A stretch of 64,000 nucleotides of DNA, from positions 18,015,998-18,079,997 of the forward strand of contig NC_088314.1 in NCBI RefSeq assembly GCF_910592395.1, given 5' to 3'. Positions 1-12,400 of this stretch are shown here, piece by piece. How positions within the stretch are numbered: the first letter of the stretch is position 1; each line of letters begins with the position of its first letter. The stretch is from Lineus longissimus. Taxonomy: Eukaryota > Nemertea > Pilidiophora > Heteronemertea > Lineidae. The notes beneath the pieces are model-generated. The model made no database searches, was not told the origin of the DNA, and saw only the letters and a list, made by a program, of their open reading frames with translations. Both the position numbers and the translations under genes were made by a program.

Positions 1-125
1 AGCCACAGGTACTGTTCAAAGAGTTTTGTCTCACGGGTTTCAAGGTTAAGACAAGTAGCAAAATTTACCATTGCCTGGGGAGGTCTGGGGTTTATTTCTT
101 CCTGAAAGATCAACACTGGTGCATG

Positions 126-292
126 TATAGTACCCCCAGGTTTATGGCACGGCTAAACCGGCCGGCCATGAGGGAATTCCTTTATGGCCCAGTGGTTGGT
201 GCGTTGGCCCCAGAGTGGAGCAGTTGGCCCCAGAGTTAAGCAACGTTGAGCGCGGTCAACCTTTGGATCGGTGACCGGCACGTACAATACAG
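126..292 (+). mobile_element. 5S-rRNA-derived SINE, copy 1
   Basis: Begins TAGTACCCCCAGG at about 128, then a tRNA-A-box-like AGTGGTTGGTGCGTTGG, and a stretch closely resembling the internal promoter of 5S rRNA (GTTAAGCAACGTTGAGCGC, TTGGATCGGTGACCGG) at about 233-280. The second copy is at 19905-20063 on the other strand. Confidence 0.6.
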
Positions 293-526
293 TGCAAAAG
301 GATCACACTCAATAAAGACACAAGACAATTTTACGATATATGACAATAGAATAAATTTATTAATAAACTTGCTACATGTCCATTACAACTATTTCGTCAT
401 CTATATAGTACACAATCATAATAAAAACTTTTTTGAACATTTTGATTCACTTAGACATTACAACATTGGACACTGGAATGCTCCAAATTAAAACAACATT
501 GAGGTGACCTTTTACTTCGGTACCCT

Positions 527-636
527 GATATGAATAAAGTCTAGTAAATGCTTTTACTTCCATTTTGTACAGAAAGGTGTAGTGTAAATGTACATGGAGT
601 TTAAGATAAAAGCATTTGCTAGTCTTTATTCATATC
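527..636. repeat. Short foldback MITE M6, copy 1
   Basis: 110 bases; GATATGAATAAAGTCTAG is mirrored by CTAGTCTTTATTCATATC. The copy at 33868-33976 is nearly identical. Confidence 0.8.
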
Positions 637-755
637 ACCCATTGCCTCATAGTTTTAAAAGGCCTACTCGCTCATAGATTGGTGAAATTAGAGTACGCGA
701 CATATAGGACACAGAAGCAAAAATTTACCATACCTATTATGACCAAATCAACTAT

Positions 756-1193
756 AGTCGTACTTCCAGCTATCAAATCCCTGTGTCTTTTGCGCTTACA
801 CCTATGAATTGCCGTGTCTAAATAGACCCGTGTGTCAAATCCACGTGTCTATTAGCCCCATCGAGCTCGATGGGGCTAATCGGGGGCTAATTTTGACCCG
901 TTTTCAACACGGGTTTTTTGATAGGTGGAAGCTGAATAGACACGGCAATGGCAAGTTCTAAGATCCGGCGACATATGGCGCGGTGTAGTTGCCTCGGTAT
1001 TGCACATGCGAAATTCCCCTCCAACGGGAAAGAAACACAGGAGAGCTCCCTACCTACAGCGCACCTGTCGCCGGGGCTATTAACCATTATCTAACACCAC
1101 TGATAGGTGTAAGTGCGCCCCAGGTTTTTTGACACACGGCGAAGACACAGGTCTTGAAAAAACACGGGGTTTTATGATAGGTGGAACTACGAC
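756..1193. repeat. TIR element of about 440 bases
   Basis: Inverted ends AGTCGTACTTCCAGCTATCA and TGATAGGTGGAACTACGAC. The interior repeats GTGTCTA/TAGACACGG words in both orientations and contains the palindrome AGCCCCATCGAGCTCGATGG. Confidence 0.6.
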
Positions 1194-1322
1194 TTATGAC
1201 CGTTTTGACTGTAAAATGCATTGAACTAAATAAAACAAAAGCGTCCATGTAAAATGTCTATCTGTGATGATGCTGGCAGTTTTCTATAAGCTCTTCTTCT
1301 AATTTGACACCTGAAACGCAGA

Positions 1323-1718
1323 TTGAAGAACTGGTCAGAGAGAAGTGAAAAGGACCCAGTTAAGAAAGAGCATGCATGCAGCTCCATTTATGGAATGAGG
1401 AACTCAAAGTCATCCACAGGGACTGTCCTTGGCATGAAGTGTCAACGGTTTACGAAATTCTTCGAGACTTGTAGAAGGAGTGGTAATGAAAAAGTAAGAA
1501 TGTCTGTAAATTTAACAATAACGGGACAATCAAATGCCAGAAACGTACTAGAAGTGAACAATTTTGTAAATTTTGTAAATGAGGAAAGGACTACAGAGGA
1601 GTATGGACAGATGTCGGAAATGATACGTGATTTATTAATAAAAAGAGATAGTGAAGATTATCATTTCCTTAACAGAATAGAGATAAATGACTTGTTAATA
1701 TACCTGTGTGTTCACTAG
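1323..1718 (+). CDS. Unrecognised 131-codon ORF, possible last exon
   Basis: Open frame starting just after a CAG at 1319-1321 and ending in NRIEINDLLIYLCVH. Overlapping AATAAA signals lie about 90 bases past the stop (about 1805-1820), as expected for a 3' terminal exon on the plus strand. I recognise no domain. It could be the tail of a gene to the left converging on PBRM1, or a transposon-encoded C-terminus. Confidence 0.25.
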   Translation: MKNWSERSEKDPVKKEHACSSIYGMRNSKSSTGTVLGMKCQRFTKFFETCRRSGNEKVRMSVNLTITGQSNARNVLEVNNFVNFVNEERTTEEYGQMSEMIRDLLIKRDSEDYHFLNRIEINDLLIYLCVH

Positions 1719-2167
1719 TAGTGAACTTTATATATATATATATTTTTTTTTCTTTTCAAGCACCTTTGTAAATAGTTGCACCAACTGTACACTGTACGAT
1801 CAGAAATAAATAAATAAAAAAAATGGAAGATGTACAGCTCATTGACTGAAACCAATGATGCTTTTAAAGAGGCAAGTGGCAACTTACATTTGCCTTGCAC
1901 GTAACGAGGATTGGGGCTGTCGCAAACTTTCAAGAATGTGGGACGAAATCTTCATTTCACGACATAAGTTCACATTTGCCTACAGATTACGCAACCATTA
2001 TTCACCCAGGCATGTACCGGTATCTGTACAAATACACCAGGATTTTCGTTGTATAAAAAAAAGCTGAAAGTCACTTAGCCTGATCTATGTTCCCTTTTGA
2101 CAACAAACTATGCAACTATTTTTTACCCAGCCACATACCTGAATAAAATCACTGGGATTTTCATAGT

Positions 2168-2440
2168 ACAGAGGAACCTCTGTTAGCAGACACCTCTCTA
2201 TTAAGGACAACCTCTCTATTAAGGACACTTGTTTTGGTCCCAAATTGGTTGCTTCCATTCAATTTCACCTCTGTAATCAGGACACCTCTCTAATAAGGAC
2301 AACCTCTCTATTAAGGACACTTGTTTTGGTCCCAAATTGGTTGCTTCCATTCAATTTCACCTCTGTAATCAGGACACCTCTCTAATAAGGACAGCATAAG
2401 TCAGTCCAAAGGCTGTCCTCAATAGAGAGGTACTACTGTA
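2168..2440 (+). repeat. MITE family M1 (CAGTAGAACC ends), internally duplicated copy
   Basis: M1 elements have ends related to TACAGTAGAACCTC and GAGGTTCTACTGTA and an inside rich in TCTCTATTAAGGACA. In this copy a block of about 90 bases (TTTTGGTCCCAAATTGGTTG onwards) is present twice in tandem. Confidence 0.75.
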
Positions 2441-2542
2441 ATGCATGTTTACAGTAGAAAGACACTCAGCTTGATGCATGTTCCCCTTTGATGATAGACA
2501 ATGCAATCGTCATTTCCCCAGCCACATACCTTTATAAATACA

Positions 2543-3439
2543 CTAGGACACAGCTTCCACAACTCGCTGGATCTGCAGCGCGTCCTTGGTCATGAGATCT
2601 CTTAGCGCCCACAGGGCATTCACAGCATTGCCATGTTGTTCCACACCGTTCGTCAGCCAGTTGACGGGCAGTTTCCCCGATTGCTGGAGAGGTGTGTTCT
2701 CCTGCGTGGCGGCAAGATGCTTGTCCCATTCTGTCACCTTATTGCTGTCTGAGTGTAAACCTTCTATGTATCTGAAAAGATAGAAGACCAGGATGAACAA
2801 TCGGACTAATTCAAACCCTACAATGGAAAACTCTACAAACTCTGATGCCCTACTGAGCATTTTCTTCAAGTGCCAAAATGGACTGGTTGACTTTGTAATC
2901 ACCGAGCATTTTCTTCAAGTGCAGGACGAGCTTTTTTATGTGCCACTACAGTTAGGCACCAATTGGGTTCATTGGCCTGGTGACTCATTCTTTGGCCAGA
3001 GGAGGAGTCCATCGCAAGCTACCAATCTTTCTCACTTGGTGGGGTCTTGCTTGCCCCGGCACCAGATTGAAGGAACCTCGGTTTTAAGTTTCATTCAAAA
3101 GACTGCAGGTACAGAGCCAGGAATTTTAGTTCCTTGAAAGCTACGCTGCTTCATCCAGAAATAAAATCTTGCACAATAACATCAAATCAACTGCGCTCAC
3201 AATTCTGTCCTCCCTGCATTTGTCATAAACATCTAATGATGTTGTTTATTTGGGAAATCTTTCATAGCAGCAACATTTTTTAGTGACCCAGCCGTTATGA
3301 CAAACTATTTTGAAGATAATGTACCTGAGATATGCCTCCGAGTGTAAAAGTCTCTGTGTTCTTGGCGGTACTGCTACAAACATCGGCGATGGCGGTCTCG
3401 GTGGTGGCATAGGTGGCGCCATGGTCTGCTGGTTAGCAC
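2543..3439 (-). other. PBRM1: PBRM1 conserved C-terminal block and stop (exons 35-36)
   Basis: Residues 1771-1885. The block SPMFVAVPPRTQRLLHSEAY, split at phase 2 before YIEGL, then HSDSNKVTEWDKHLAA, NWLTNG and ALWALRDLM, is the signature C-terminus of polybromo. The TAG stop is at 2543-2545. No AATAAA signal in the right orientation lies just downstream; the nearest AATAAA-type hexamers on the minus strand are more than 900 bases away, so the 3' end is not located. Confidence 0.95.
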
Positions 3440-6400
3440 CTAACGAGAAACAAGAATCCTAACTAACATGGGAATCTGGAGGAGATGGAACAACCAAACG
3501 TTTTGAAACTAGAGGTATCACAGTACCAAGTTTCAAGTCCATAGCCCCAGTAATTACAAAATGTGCCCTGCTCATGACAACAACAAACTTGACCTTGAAA
3601 AGTAGGTCAAATCAAAAGCCCAAACCTTACATCTCGTACCTCACTAGATACACATACCATAAAAATTTGGTAAGATTCCGACCATTTGTTAAATAACTAG
3701 CTAGAACATTATTTGTGTTTTCAGATTTGGCCCTCTGGTGGCCAGACCAAGAATCAGATCAAATCGAAATTTGGTCTGAAAGGAGATATTTTATACATAG
3801 TGTCACAAAAGAACAACGTCCGTAGTCCATCGTCCAAACGATGACAACAGATGCTCTCTGACAGTATCAAAAGGACTCAGTGGGCGAGCTAAAAAAAATT
3901 GAATTCACATCTAAAAAGCACAACAACAAAAACTGACAACCCCCCGCCATTTTAGAAACATTTTGAGACAATTGCGTTCTTTTCTTGTGCTGCTTCAGTT
4001 CCTGCTTCCTGCTCTCCTGTTTGCCCTTTAGCAGTTCGCAATGACGGACCAATTTCGCATACAGTGCAACACAACGTACAGTGTGGGGCCCTCCTCGAAA
4101 TGCGTCATTGCATGCATTGTGTCATGATGTCAGCGACCGGTATTGACTGATGATGCGGTCAGTGGAGAGAAATCATCATTCAAATACATGTAGTTCGTCG
4201 GAAAGTTGGTTAATATCAGAGGGTTAGAGTCATGCAGGCCTATCAGAATTTCAAACCATTTACACACAATTTACTATGCACTTAATCTTGGATTGGAAGC
4301 ATCGCAGAGGTTAATGATGGCAGGTTATAAAGATGGTGTACTTTAGTTTCTGTTTATCTTGGGAAAAGGGGAATCAAGCTGTGCTGTTGAGGACTACTAA
4401 CTTACATACTTAACTGCAACCTGCTTGTTTAAGCCATCGAAAGTGTAGGGAACTGCTGTTAGGGACTACAGTATATCAAGAGGAATCATAGGCTCCTACG
4501 CAGCAATGGAACTCAATTTATTGCCGAGGTTGTTCCCCTACTCTTACGCAGGCTGCCATTTTGTCTCACCTAAAGTCACAGGTGCGTGAAGATACCAAAA
4601 TTATAGCAATACACACATCTCTCCACCCTGTTATGTCGAGCCTTCAGGTTATATGCGAGTTTTCTGTAGGATTATGTAGGGCTGGTTAATTGCTAATTGA
4701 CTTGCTGATTTCTGGTATCTTCACTCGCCTGTGACCACAAGTGAGAATATCTTTCAATCTGCTTGGGGAATGTAGGAATTACTATCTCATATTTGCGACC
4801 CGTCACAGCAAAACCAGACGTATAAAATGAAAGAAATTGATGTGCTCATATTTCACAAAAGGCAGACATTAGAGAATTGAACAGACAGTCCGTCTCAACC
4901 TGCCAAGCTCAGAGCGACATGCACCTGGTTTTGCTGTGACGGGTCACATATGTATATTTGCAAGTGGCAACTGAAACTGCAGAGGAAATGGAGGAATAGC
5001 ATAGGCTGAGGGTTATCCTTAGTTTAAAAGTCACAGGAAAGTCTTGAACATGATGGGTCCTGTACCTTGTTCAAATCCTTCTGGGCCCGGTGTCGAGGCC
5101 TGCCTGGGACTCGCTGGACCAGAATTCATACCTCGTGACATCATATGGGGCGGTGGCATACAGCCTGGAGGTACACCCTGGGACGGATAGCTAGGAGGGA
5201 CCTGGCCCTGGTACGGAGGCATGTTAGGGGGTTGGCCTTGGTATTGCATCTGGGGGCCACCCTGGTGATGAGGCATCATTTGCGGATGAGGTGGAGGAGG
5301 GGGCCCCATGGTTGGTCCCTGATTATAGCCGGGCCTCACCATACCAGGCCTAGGCCCCTGGGCCATGACGGACTGGGGCACCATGCCAGGCTGGTGTGCC
5401 ATCCCCTGATGCATGGGCTGCTGAGGTGGCATCTGCTGGGGTGGCATACCTTGCAAACAGAATACATCAAACAATCAGCAAAGTAAATGGAAGCAAACAA
5501 CAGGGAGAAACTAGCACAAACACACGTTTTAGGGATAATAAATTCTAGCCAATATCTTCTCCCTCTAAAGCCTTTTCTGGCAGTTAAAATGGCCCAATAA
5601 GCCCCTAAAAACCCTTAAAAGACATCAGATGTCAAGTAAGTCCTCATTATTATGCTAAACAGACCAATTTTGGCCTGATTTCCTTGAGACGTTGAACCAT
5701 GTCCTATGAACAACGGATGTGTTTTGGCAGGGCTAGATTATTTTCCCAGCAATATCCAAACTATTAGGCACTGCTTTGGATCAGTGGCCTGGACGCTTGG
5801 TTCATAGCAGTCAAGAGGTTGAACCCCACAAAGACTTGAGACAGGTCTCTCAGTCTAACTTAATTGCCTTACTGCCCTAACTGCCTTTGAATGGGTACTG
5901 GTCAGAAATGCTCAGGTTCTTGTGCTGAATGGGAAGCCCATCTGAGTTCTACTGAAAGGTTTCAGGACAGATCAGGGTCACAGTGCAAAGTGAGATGACA
6001 CATGTAATGGAATTTATATCAGACTTTTAACCCAAACTTTGAACTTTAATCACAAAGCTATGGGGAAAAACAAATGTGTGTTTGCGCTAGTAAAATACAG
6101 AACTAAAATAAATTCAGTGTGCAGACAAAACCACTGAAAGCTCTACGACATCATCAAGGGTAGCTGGTATCATTGATTTCATACTTGATCAGGATCAATA
6201 AGTTCATTTGAATTCCAATTTGATTTCAACACAAAAATGAAAGTGAAAGTGAAATGGTGGCAGCACCTTTGGGCTTAGTTTTCAGACAGATGGGCATATC
6301 ACCTGAAATTTCAAAGTGCATCTTAAAAAGTTTATCAATAATTTGCCAGAATCGCTCAAAGACTGAACCTAGCAAAATACCAACAAATTTTCAGAGGCCC

Positions 6401-9400
6401 TTTTGGCTTTCCCAAGTGCAGTGCCCATTTTTGTCGTGAAGGCCAACAGTCCTGTATTGGAAGGGACTGGTCCTTGTTTATGTACAATATCAATGATAAA
6501 TACCCTCTTATTCACACTATCATGCAAATGAATCTAATTGTAGGCCACACTTTTAAATCAATCCAAGCTATAAGTAGTACGTGCAGGTATTGTAGGAAAA
6601 TAAACAATGAGTTTCATTGCAAAACAAGGTATATGTTTTGCCATTTTGAGAAAAATGTCTTCAAAGGCTGGAATTTTAACTGAAAACGCATTAATTTTTT
6701 TGGTGGACATAATATTTGATCATCAGTTTTACTGTTGGCTCAAATGCACTAAAATTGAAGGACAGATCAGTCATGGCATGGTAACTCAAAATTCTTTTAT
6801 GAGGCGCATTTTGCGTTTTTTGCAATGAAACTCTTCAAATTATTCTAATGTTGTCCCAACTTAAAATCTACTAATCCTGAGGAAACACCAAAATATGTGC
6901 AAATAAAGTCCACATTCACCTCAGGCCTATATCTGGAATTCTTGATGAAGTCGTGTTGGGTATTTAGCATGTGTACCCATCTATGGCCCGCCAGACTTGG
7001 CAAGCTGGTTAACGAAATTCACAACACATAGGCTAAGGCTGACTTTACATAGGCCTCATTCGTTCACTTCCCACATGTCACGTTCCAGCTTTACTTCACG
7101 TTCCTCGGTGAATGCACGGCCTTGTGGCATGCATTCAGTGAGGAACGAACGCATTAAGGGGAACGTGACATGTGGGAAGTGAACGAATGAGGCCTATGTA
7201 ACGTCAGCCTTATGAACTTAAAAGTGAAGTGAATGCCAATTTCAATTAGGAGTCGGTTCTCTGGAAACAAGGAACAGACTCCCACCCTTGAAATTGACAA
7301 TCACTTCGTTTTTAATGAGTTCTAATTGCTTTGTGATTTCAAGTTCCAGCCAAAATTGTTGCGCCTATGGTCAACCCTTGAGACAAAGGCAGAATTGATC
7401 TCAGCCACTTGTGTTGAAGTCCAAACCTCACTCCTTCCCTCCACCAAGGAGACCTACCTTGCTGTTGATATGTCTGAGGGAGGCCCTGGCCCGTGGGACC
7501 TTTCCCAGGACCCTGAGCTTGGTTAAACTGACCCTGAGGGTAGCCCTGGCCAGCGTAGGGCCCCTGTGGCTGATTAGGGTAGCCCTGCTGAGGGAACTGA
7601 CCCTGCTGCATTTGAGGGTAGCCCTGCTGCTGTTGAGGGGCATAACCTTGTTGGAAATTACCTGAAAATGGAAGAAAAACACAAATATATAAAAAACTGA
7701 TGAATTTGATTTATATTTTTTTCTTCATATTTGTGTAATCTGTCGACGTGTTTTCCACCAAATTCGAAATTGTCAGAAATATTTCAAAAACTTTTTGAGG
7801 AATCAATAAATTTACTTCAATAAATTCAGATAGGTTGTTTTGTTGTTATATCTCTGCTGTATCACTGCACAACAGCTGTGAAGTCATCATGTTTGTTCAA
7901 AAGTAAGTTTAAGAGAAACGTTTTTATCAAAAGGTTTCAACTGACATATCAATAGTACACATATACTTGTAACTGAATGTCCAATACAAAAAAAGTGAAT
8001 TCTCTAAAATGTCAATATTTCATGCTACTTTTTCTGCATTCCAATGATAAATTTCTCGTTTAAAGTAAGAATGACTTGAGTTGGTTATAACAGTAGTCTA
8101 GAGGTTCTTCACGTGACATCACGACCTGACGTTTTGATGGCCACCTGCCCATGTGACCACGTGTGACGGCCAATATGGAAGTGCAAAACAACTGGCAACG
8201 TCATCATGTGACGTCAGTGACGAACCTCTATTACCGTTCTTGGGGATCAGTCAGACCCCACTTTGCATTGGCGTGCACGTGGCGAGTACTTCACACATAA
8301 AATAGATGGCAGCACTGTCGTCTGGGCAAGTGACACTTTCCAAACAAACTCAAATCAATCCAGGGCCTGGTTGTAAAGAACAAATTTTGCCACGAATGCT
8401 GGTGTTAACGTAACTTGGCCTTATTTTCTTCACTTCATCCCTTTTGACTTAACACCAAGTAAAGTTAACGCCAGCTTTTTCAGTGACAGAACTTGTTTTG
8501 GACAACTGAGCCCAGATCATAACATTTGCATGCAATATATGCACTAATAAACACCTACTATACGACCAGCACATTACTGCAGAACCAAACAAAAACCATT
8601 TTCACATCGAGACGAAAAGACGTTACCGACTCACAATCACTCAGACTCGAATTCTAACACACAATGCAACTTGCATGTATCATGCACAGTGCCTTGTTTT
8701 AGTGGCAGCGGTCTCCATTTTTTCAATCAAGATATGAGCGCGATCATGTTGAATATGTTGTGTTGGATATGATGAATAGGGCCACGGCCAAAGAGTTTTC
8801 AATTATTTCCATTTACCGAGGGTTCTTTCTGAACCTTGGAGGGTTAAAAGACATGTTTCGGGGGTTAACAGAAGTCCCACATAATGGTGCTATGAGTCTC
8901 TGGATGGTTGAAATATGCCTGTCCATTTTTTTGGGCCACCCCTTATATCCAAAGGATTGCACCTGGGACTTGGACTTCAACAAAAGAAGTTGACCGAGGA
9001 CAGTAAGGAATTTGAACCACCCTTTAGCGGACACCACTCTTAGCAGGACACCCTCTGTGTTAGGGACAGTGGTTTTGATCCAAAATGGGTCGTTTCTATA
9101 CAACTTGACCTCATTAATCAGGACACCTCATTAAGGGCAGCAATTCTCAGGCCCAAGAGTGTCCTCAATAGAGAGGTTCAACTGTCGTGGAAAAAACCTA
9201 GTGGAGCCTGGAAATTGTTGTACCTTGCTGACTTCTGCTCAACCAAAAAAAATCAACAAACTTAACTGAAATGTGTACAGGACAGGGCGTGAACTAACTA
9301 ACAGGGTCCTGTAGAATCAGCAACCACCTTTTCGAGGGTACTTACATCTCCGAGTCAAGGTCAACCACCTGTCCGAGGGAATCCAGTAACCAGGCATTTG

Positions 9401-12400
9401 TATTGACCCTAGATCGAACTTACACCTTCCAGAAGTGACCTTCAAGGTTAGATTCCCTCGGAGAGGTGGTTGGCCTTGACTCGGAGAGGTGTAAGACCCT
9501 CGGAGATGTGGTCGCCGATTCCAAAAGGGGGTGCGGAATGATCATGCAGACAATTAACGAAAGAAATCAAATTGCACGAAGACGAGAGACACTGTACGGA
9601 GACTAGAAACGTGGATGCATGGAGACTAGAAGACAGGGTGTGGAACGGGCGCATGCAAGTTCACTGGCAGTGGCTCACAGGATCCAGTTACGTCATTATC
9701 AGATAGTAGCAGGAACCTTATTATCATTTCAGATCTCTGTTGCACGGTGATGTCGTATTTGAAGATAGAAAGGGGTGGAGAATTAAAGGAACTCCCCAGT
9801 CTAATTACGAGGCCATCTCAGGATAATATACCTTTAAAAGGTACTCGGAACATTTTTTCTTTATAAGTTTGAAGTAAATTTAAAGAAAGTTAACGACCAC
9901 CAAATGATTTGGACCAGTTTTCATTTCGGCTGGTTCCTTGTTTGGTTTAAAATCATAACTATTGGAACGACAAGTTTTGCATGAAAAACAACGCATATGA
10001 GCTTTCAGAGGAATATGGATTTTTAGACTCTTAGACAGGATTAAAGAACTGTGTAAAGAAAAAGATGAAAAATATGGATTAAGAAAATGTGCTGTTCAGA
10101 TAGATTAAAAAATATTGTGCACCCTAAGTTGATTGTAACTTCAATGTAAGGTAAAGTGGTACAATTATAACCACAGTACAATTATAGCCTCTTAAGTGTA
10201 GAAATCAGCTGGCAATACACATTAATGCACACTCTAGCTATAATTGTACCATTTGACCTTATATGACTTGTAGCATAAAATGGATTAAAGGAAGCATGAC
10301 CGACTTAGGGTAGTCTGGAGTGGTAGGGAGGAAGTTTTTTTAGATTTATGCAGAGTGTAGTTTCAGGAGGGGTGAAAGGTGCGATTGGGGAGGTTGGATA
10401 TTCGCAGCGGTACCTATAATCTTTTTAAACATCCCTGTACAGATCAAGAGAAAAGTCTGACATTCTCAAAACTGATACCCAGGAGGAAGAGCCAAGCTTT
10501 AATTCTCAAATTGTATGGTACCTAAACAACCTTAGGTGTCAGATTAATTCTTTTTTTAAGGTCGGTCACACCCACATCTACTTTCATCGGCGACAAAATC
10601 AAAAAATTATAATGAAGATTTGTAAATTGAAATGTTTTAAACTTATAAATTTGACAACGAAGTCAACCTTCATATTATGGTCAGTGCTTTTTTAGGATAT
10701 TTCCAGAAAAAAACATTCCAGTTTCAAGTAAACATGAAAAATTTGACGTTGAGCAAAGTCTTTATACTACTATAGGTTCTATTTATAGAACATGTCAAGA
10801 AAAATCTTACCAAAGTTTCTGGCATATTTAACTGACAGACTGCAAACTATGGCTTTCAATGTCGTCATTTGACTTCAACAAGATGATAATATTAATAAAT
10901 AACATTAAACACTGATAATTCTTAGCAAATATTTGTCAATTTTTTTTTCCCCCCAATATTTTCAGAAATTCACCCCATTTGTTTTGAAAGCTGTGTGCCA
11001 ATGACAACTGACCCTGCATTTGCTGCGGCATGCTTGGATACTGTGATCCGGGTGTTAACGGACGACTGGATGCACTGGGTGACATGCTTTGCTCATAACC
11101 TGAAGATCCGGGTGACTGTGGTGGATACATCTGAAGCGACTCGTTGAACGCACGCTCTGCCTCTTGTTGTTTTGCCTGTTGCTCTTCCGCTATCCGCTTG
11201 GCGCGGTCCTCGAATTTTTCCTTCTCGGCCTTCGGGAGGTTTCTCCACTGGAAAGGAATCAGTAGTATTTCATACCAATAACCAAAAGTGATCTTTGAGC
11301 ACAGATCTACAGTCAATTTCATGAGAACAATCATTTGATTTGGATTTTAAGATCTTAATCTTCATACTCACCGAGGCACTTTTATGAAACAAATCAACTT
11401 CACAACGTTCAAATGATTTGGGAGGTTGTGAAAAGACTTGTAATGACTTTTCACAACTGTCTCAATTTAATTTTGACCACTCGACCATCATTTTTAGCGA
11501 CTTATTCCTGTATATTCCAAGAAATCTACAACATTGTGGCCTTGTAAGCTGTTTTATCAAATAAGAACATCTGAAGCCTAATCATTTCTGCTCACCACCT
11601 AGAAAATCCTACCTTAGTCCCAACAATCTTGCTGATATCTCCGAAAGACAGATCAGAGTTTTCTTCCTGGATCTTCTTGCGGCATTCGCCAGCAAACACA
11701 ATGTAACCACTCGGCACGTGCTTCTTTTTCGGTTTACCCTGTAATGTCAAAGACAGACATGTAAACCATTCTAGAAATACGACACAGATTCGTATAGCTT
11801 TTCAAGTCAGATTGTGATGTTTCATTGGATAACAGGCCTACATCACTGTTGTTAAAGGCTTGCACCGTTCGTGATCAATGTATTTTCTCGTGGCTCAGGT
11901 AATACAATTGCTCATTGCCGCTAGTAATGCAGTTGACATGCACGCCAATTGGCAAGTTTTTTTGCTCCCAGCATTTTTCGATTGGATAAATGAGTTGGTA
12001 CAACATTAATATAACATGATACTTTGACATATTCTATAATATATGACATCATGATGCATGATATTCATAAAAATTTCGTCTTATGAGAAAAATTCATGAA
12101 ATATCAAATCTATTGACACATTTTTGATAAAGTATAACATCTAATGATGTGTTATTTACAAAATATTTCATCTAATGACCCCATATTCACAAAATATTTT
12201 ATCTCATGATGCATTATTCATAAAATATTTCATCCAATGACTCATTATTTATGAAATATTTCATATAATGATGCATTATTTATAAAATAGTTCATCTATA
12301 AAGGATTTTTATAAAACGTATTAAACGCATTTTCATCAATATTTATAAATTCATTAATTCACCAGAAAACAAGCAGAAGTATTACACTGTCATTTTAAAA

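Larger units (their letters stand above)
5066..7661 (-). other. PBRM1: PBRM1 Gln/Pro/Gly/Met-rich low-complexity tail (exons 33-34)
   Basis: Residues 1575-1771. Exon 33 is built from imperfect repeats of a QGYPQ/QGQFPQ type. Exon 34 is Pro/Met/Gln-rich (MPPQQMPPQQP, then PPPPPHPQMMPHH). Vertebrate polybromo has a comparable Pro/Gly/Gln tail at the same place. Such tails are typically disordered. The repeats are coded by mixed synonymous codons, so they are not a fresh trinucleotide expansion. Confidence 0.9.

Noticed and set aside
5145-5486. 113-codon Arg/Leu/His-rich ORF on the plus strand
   Set aside because: It is the antisense shadow of the Pro/Met/Gln-rich PBRM1 exon 34.
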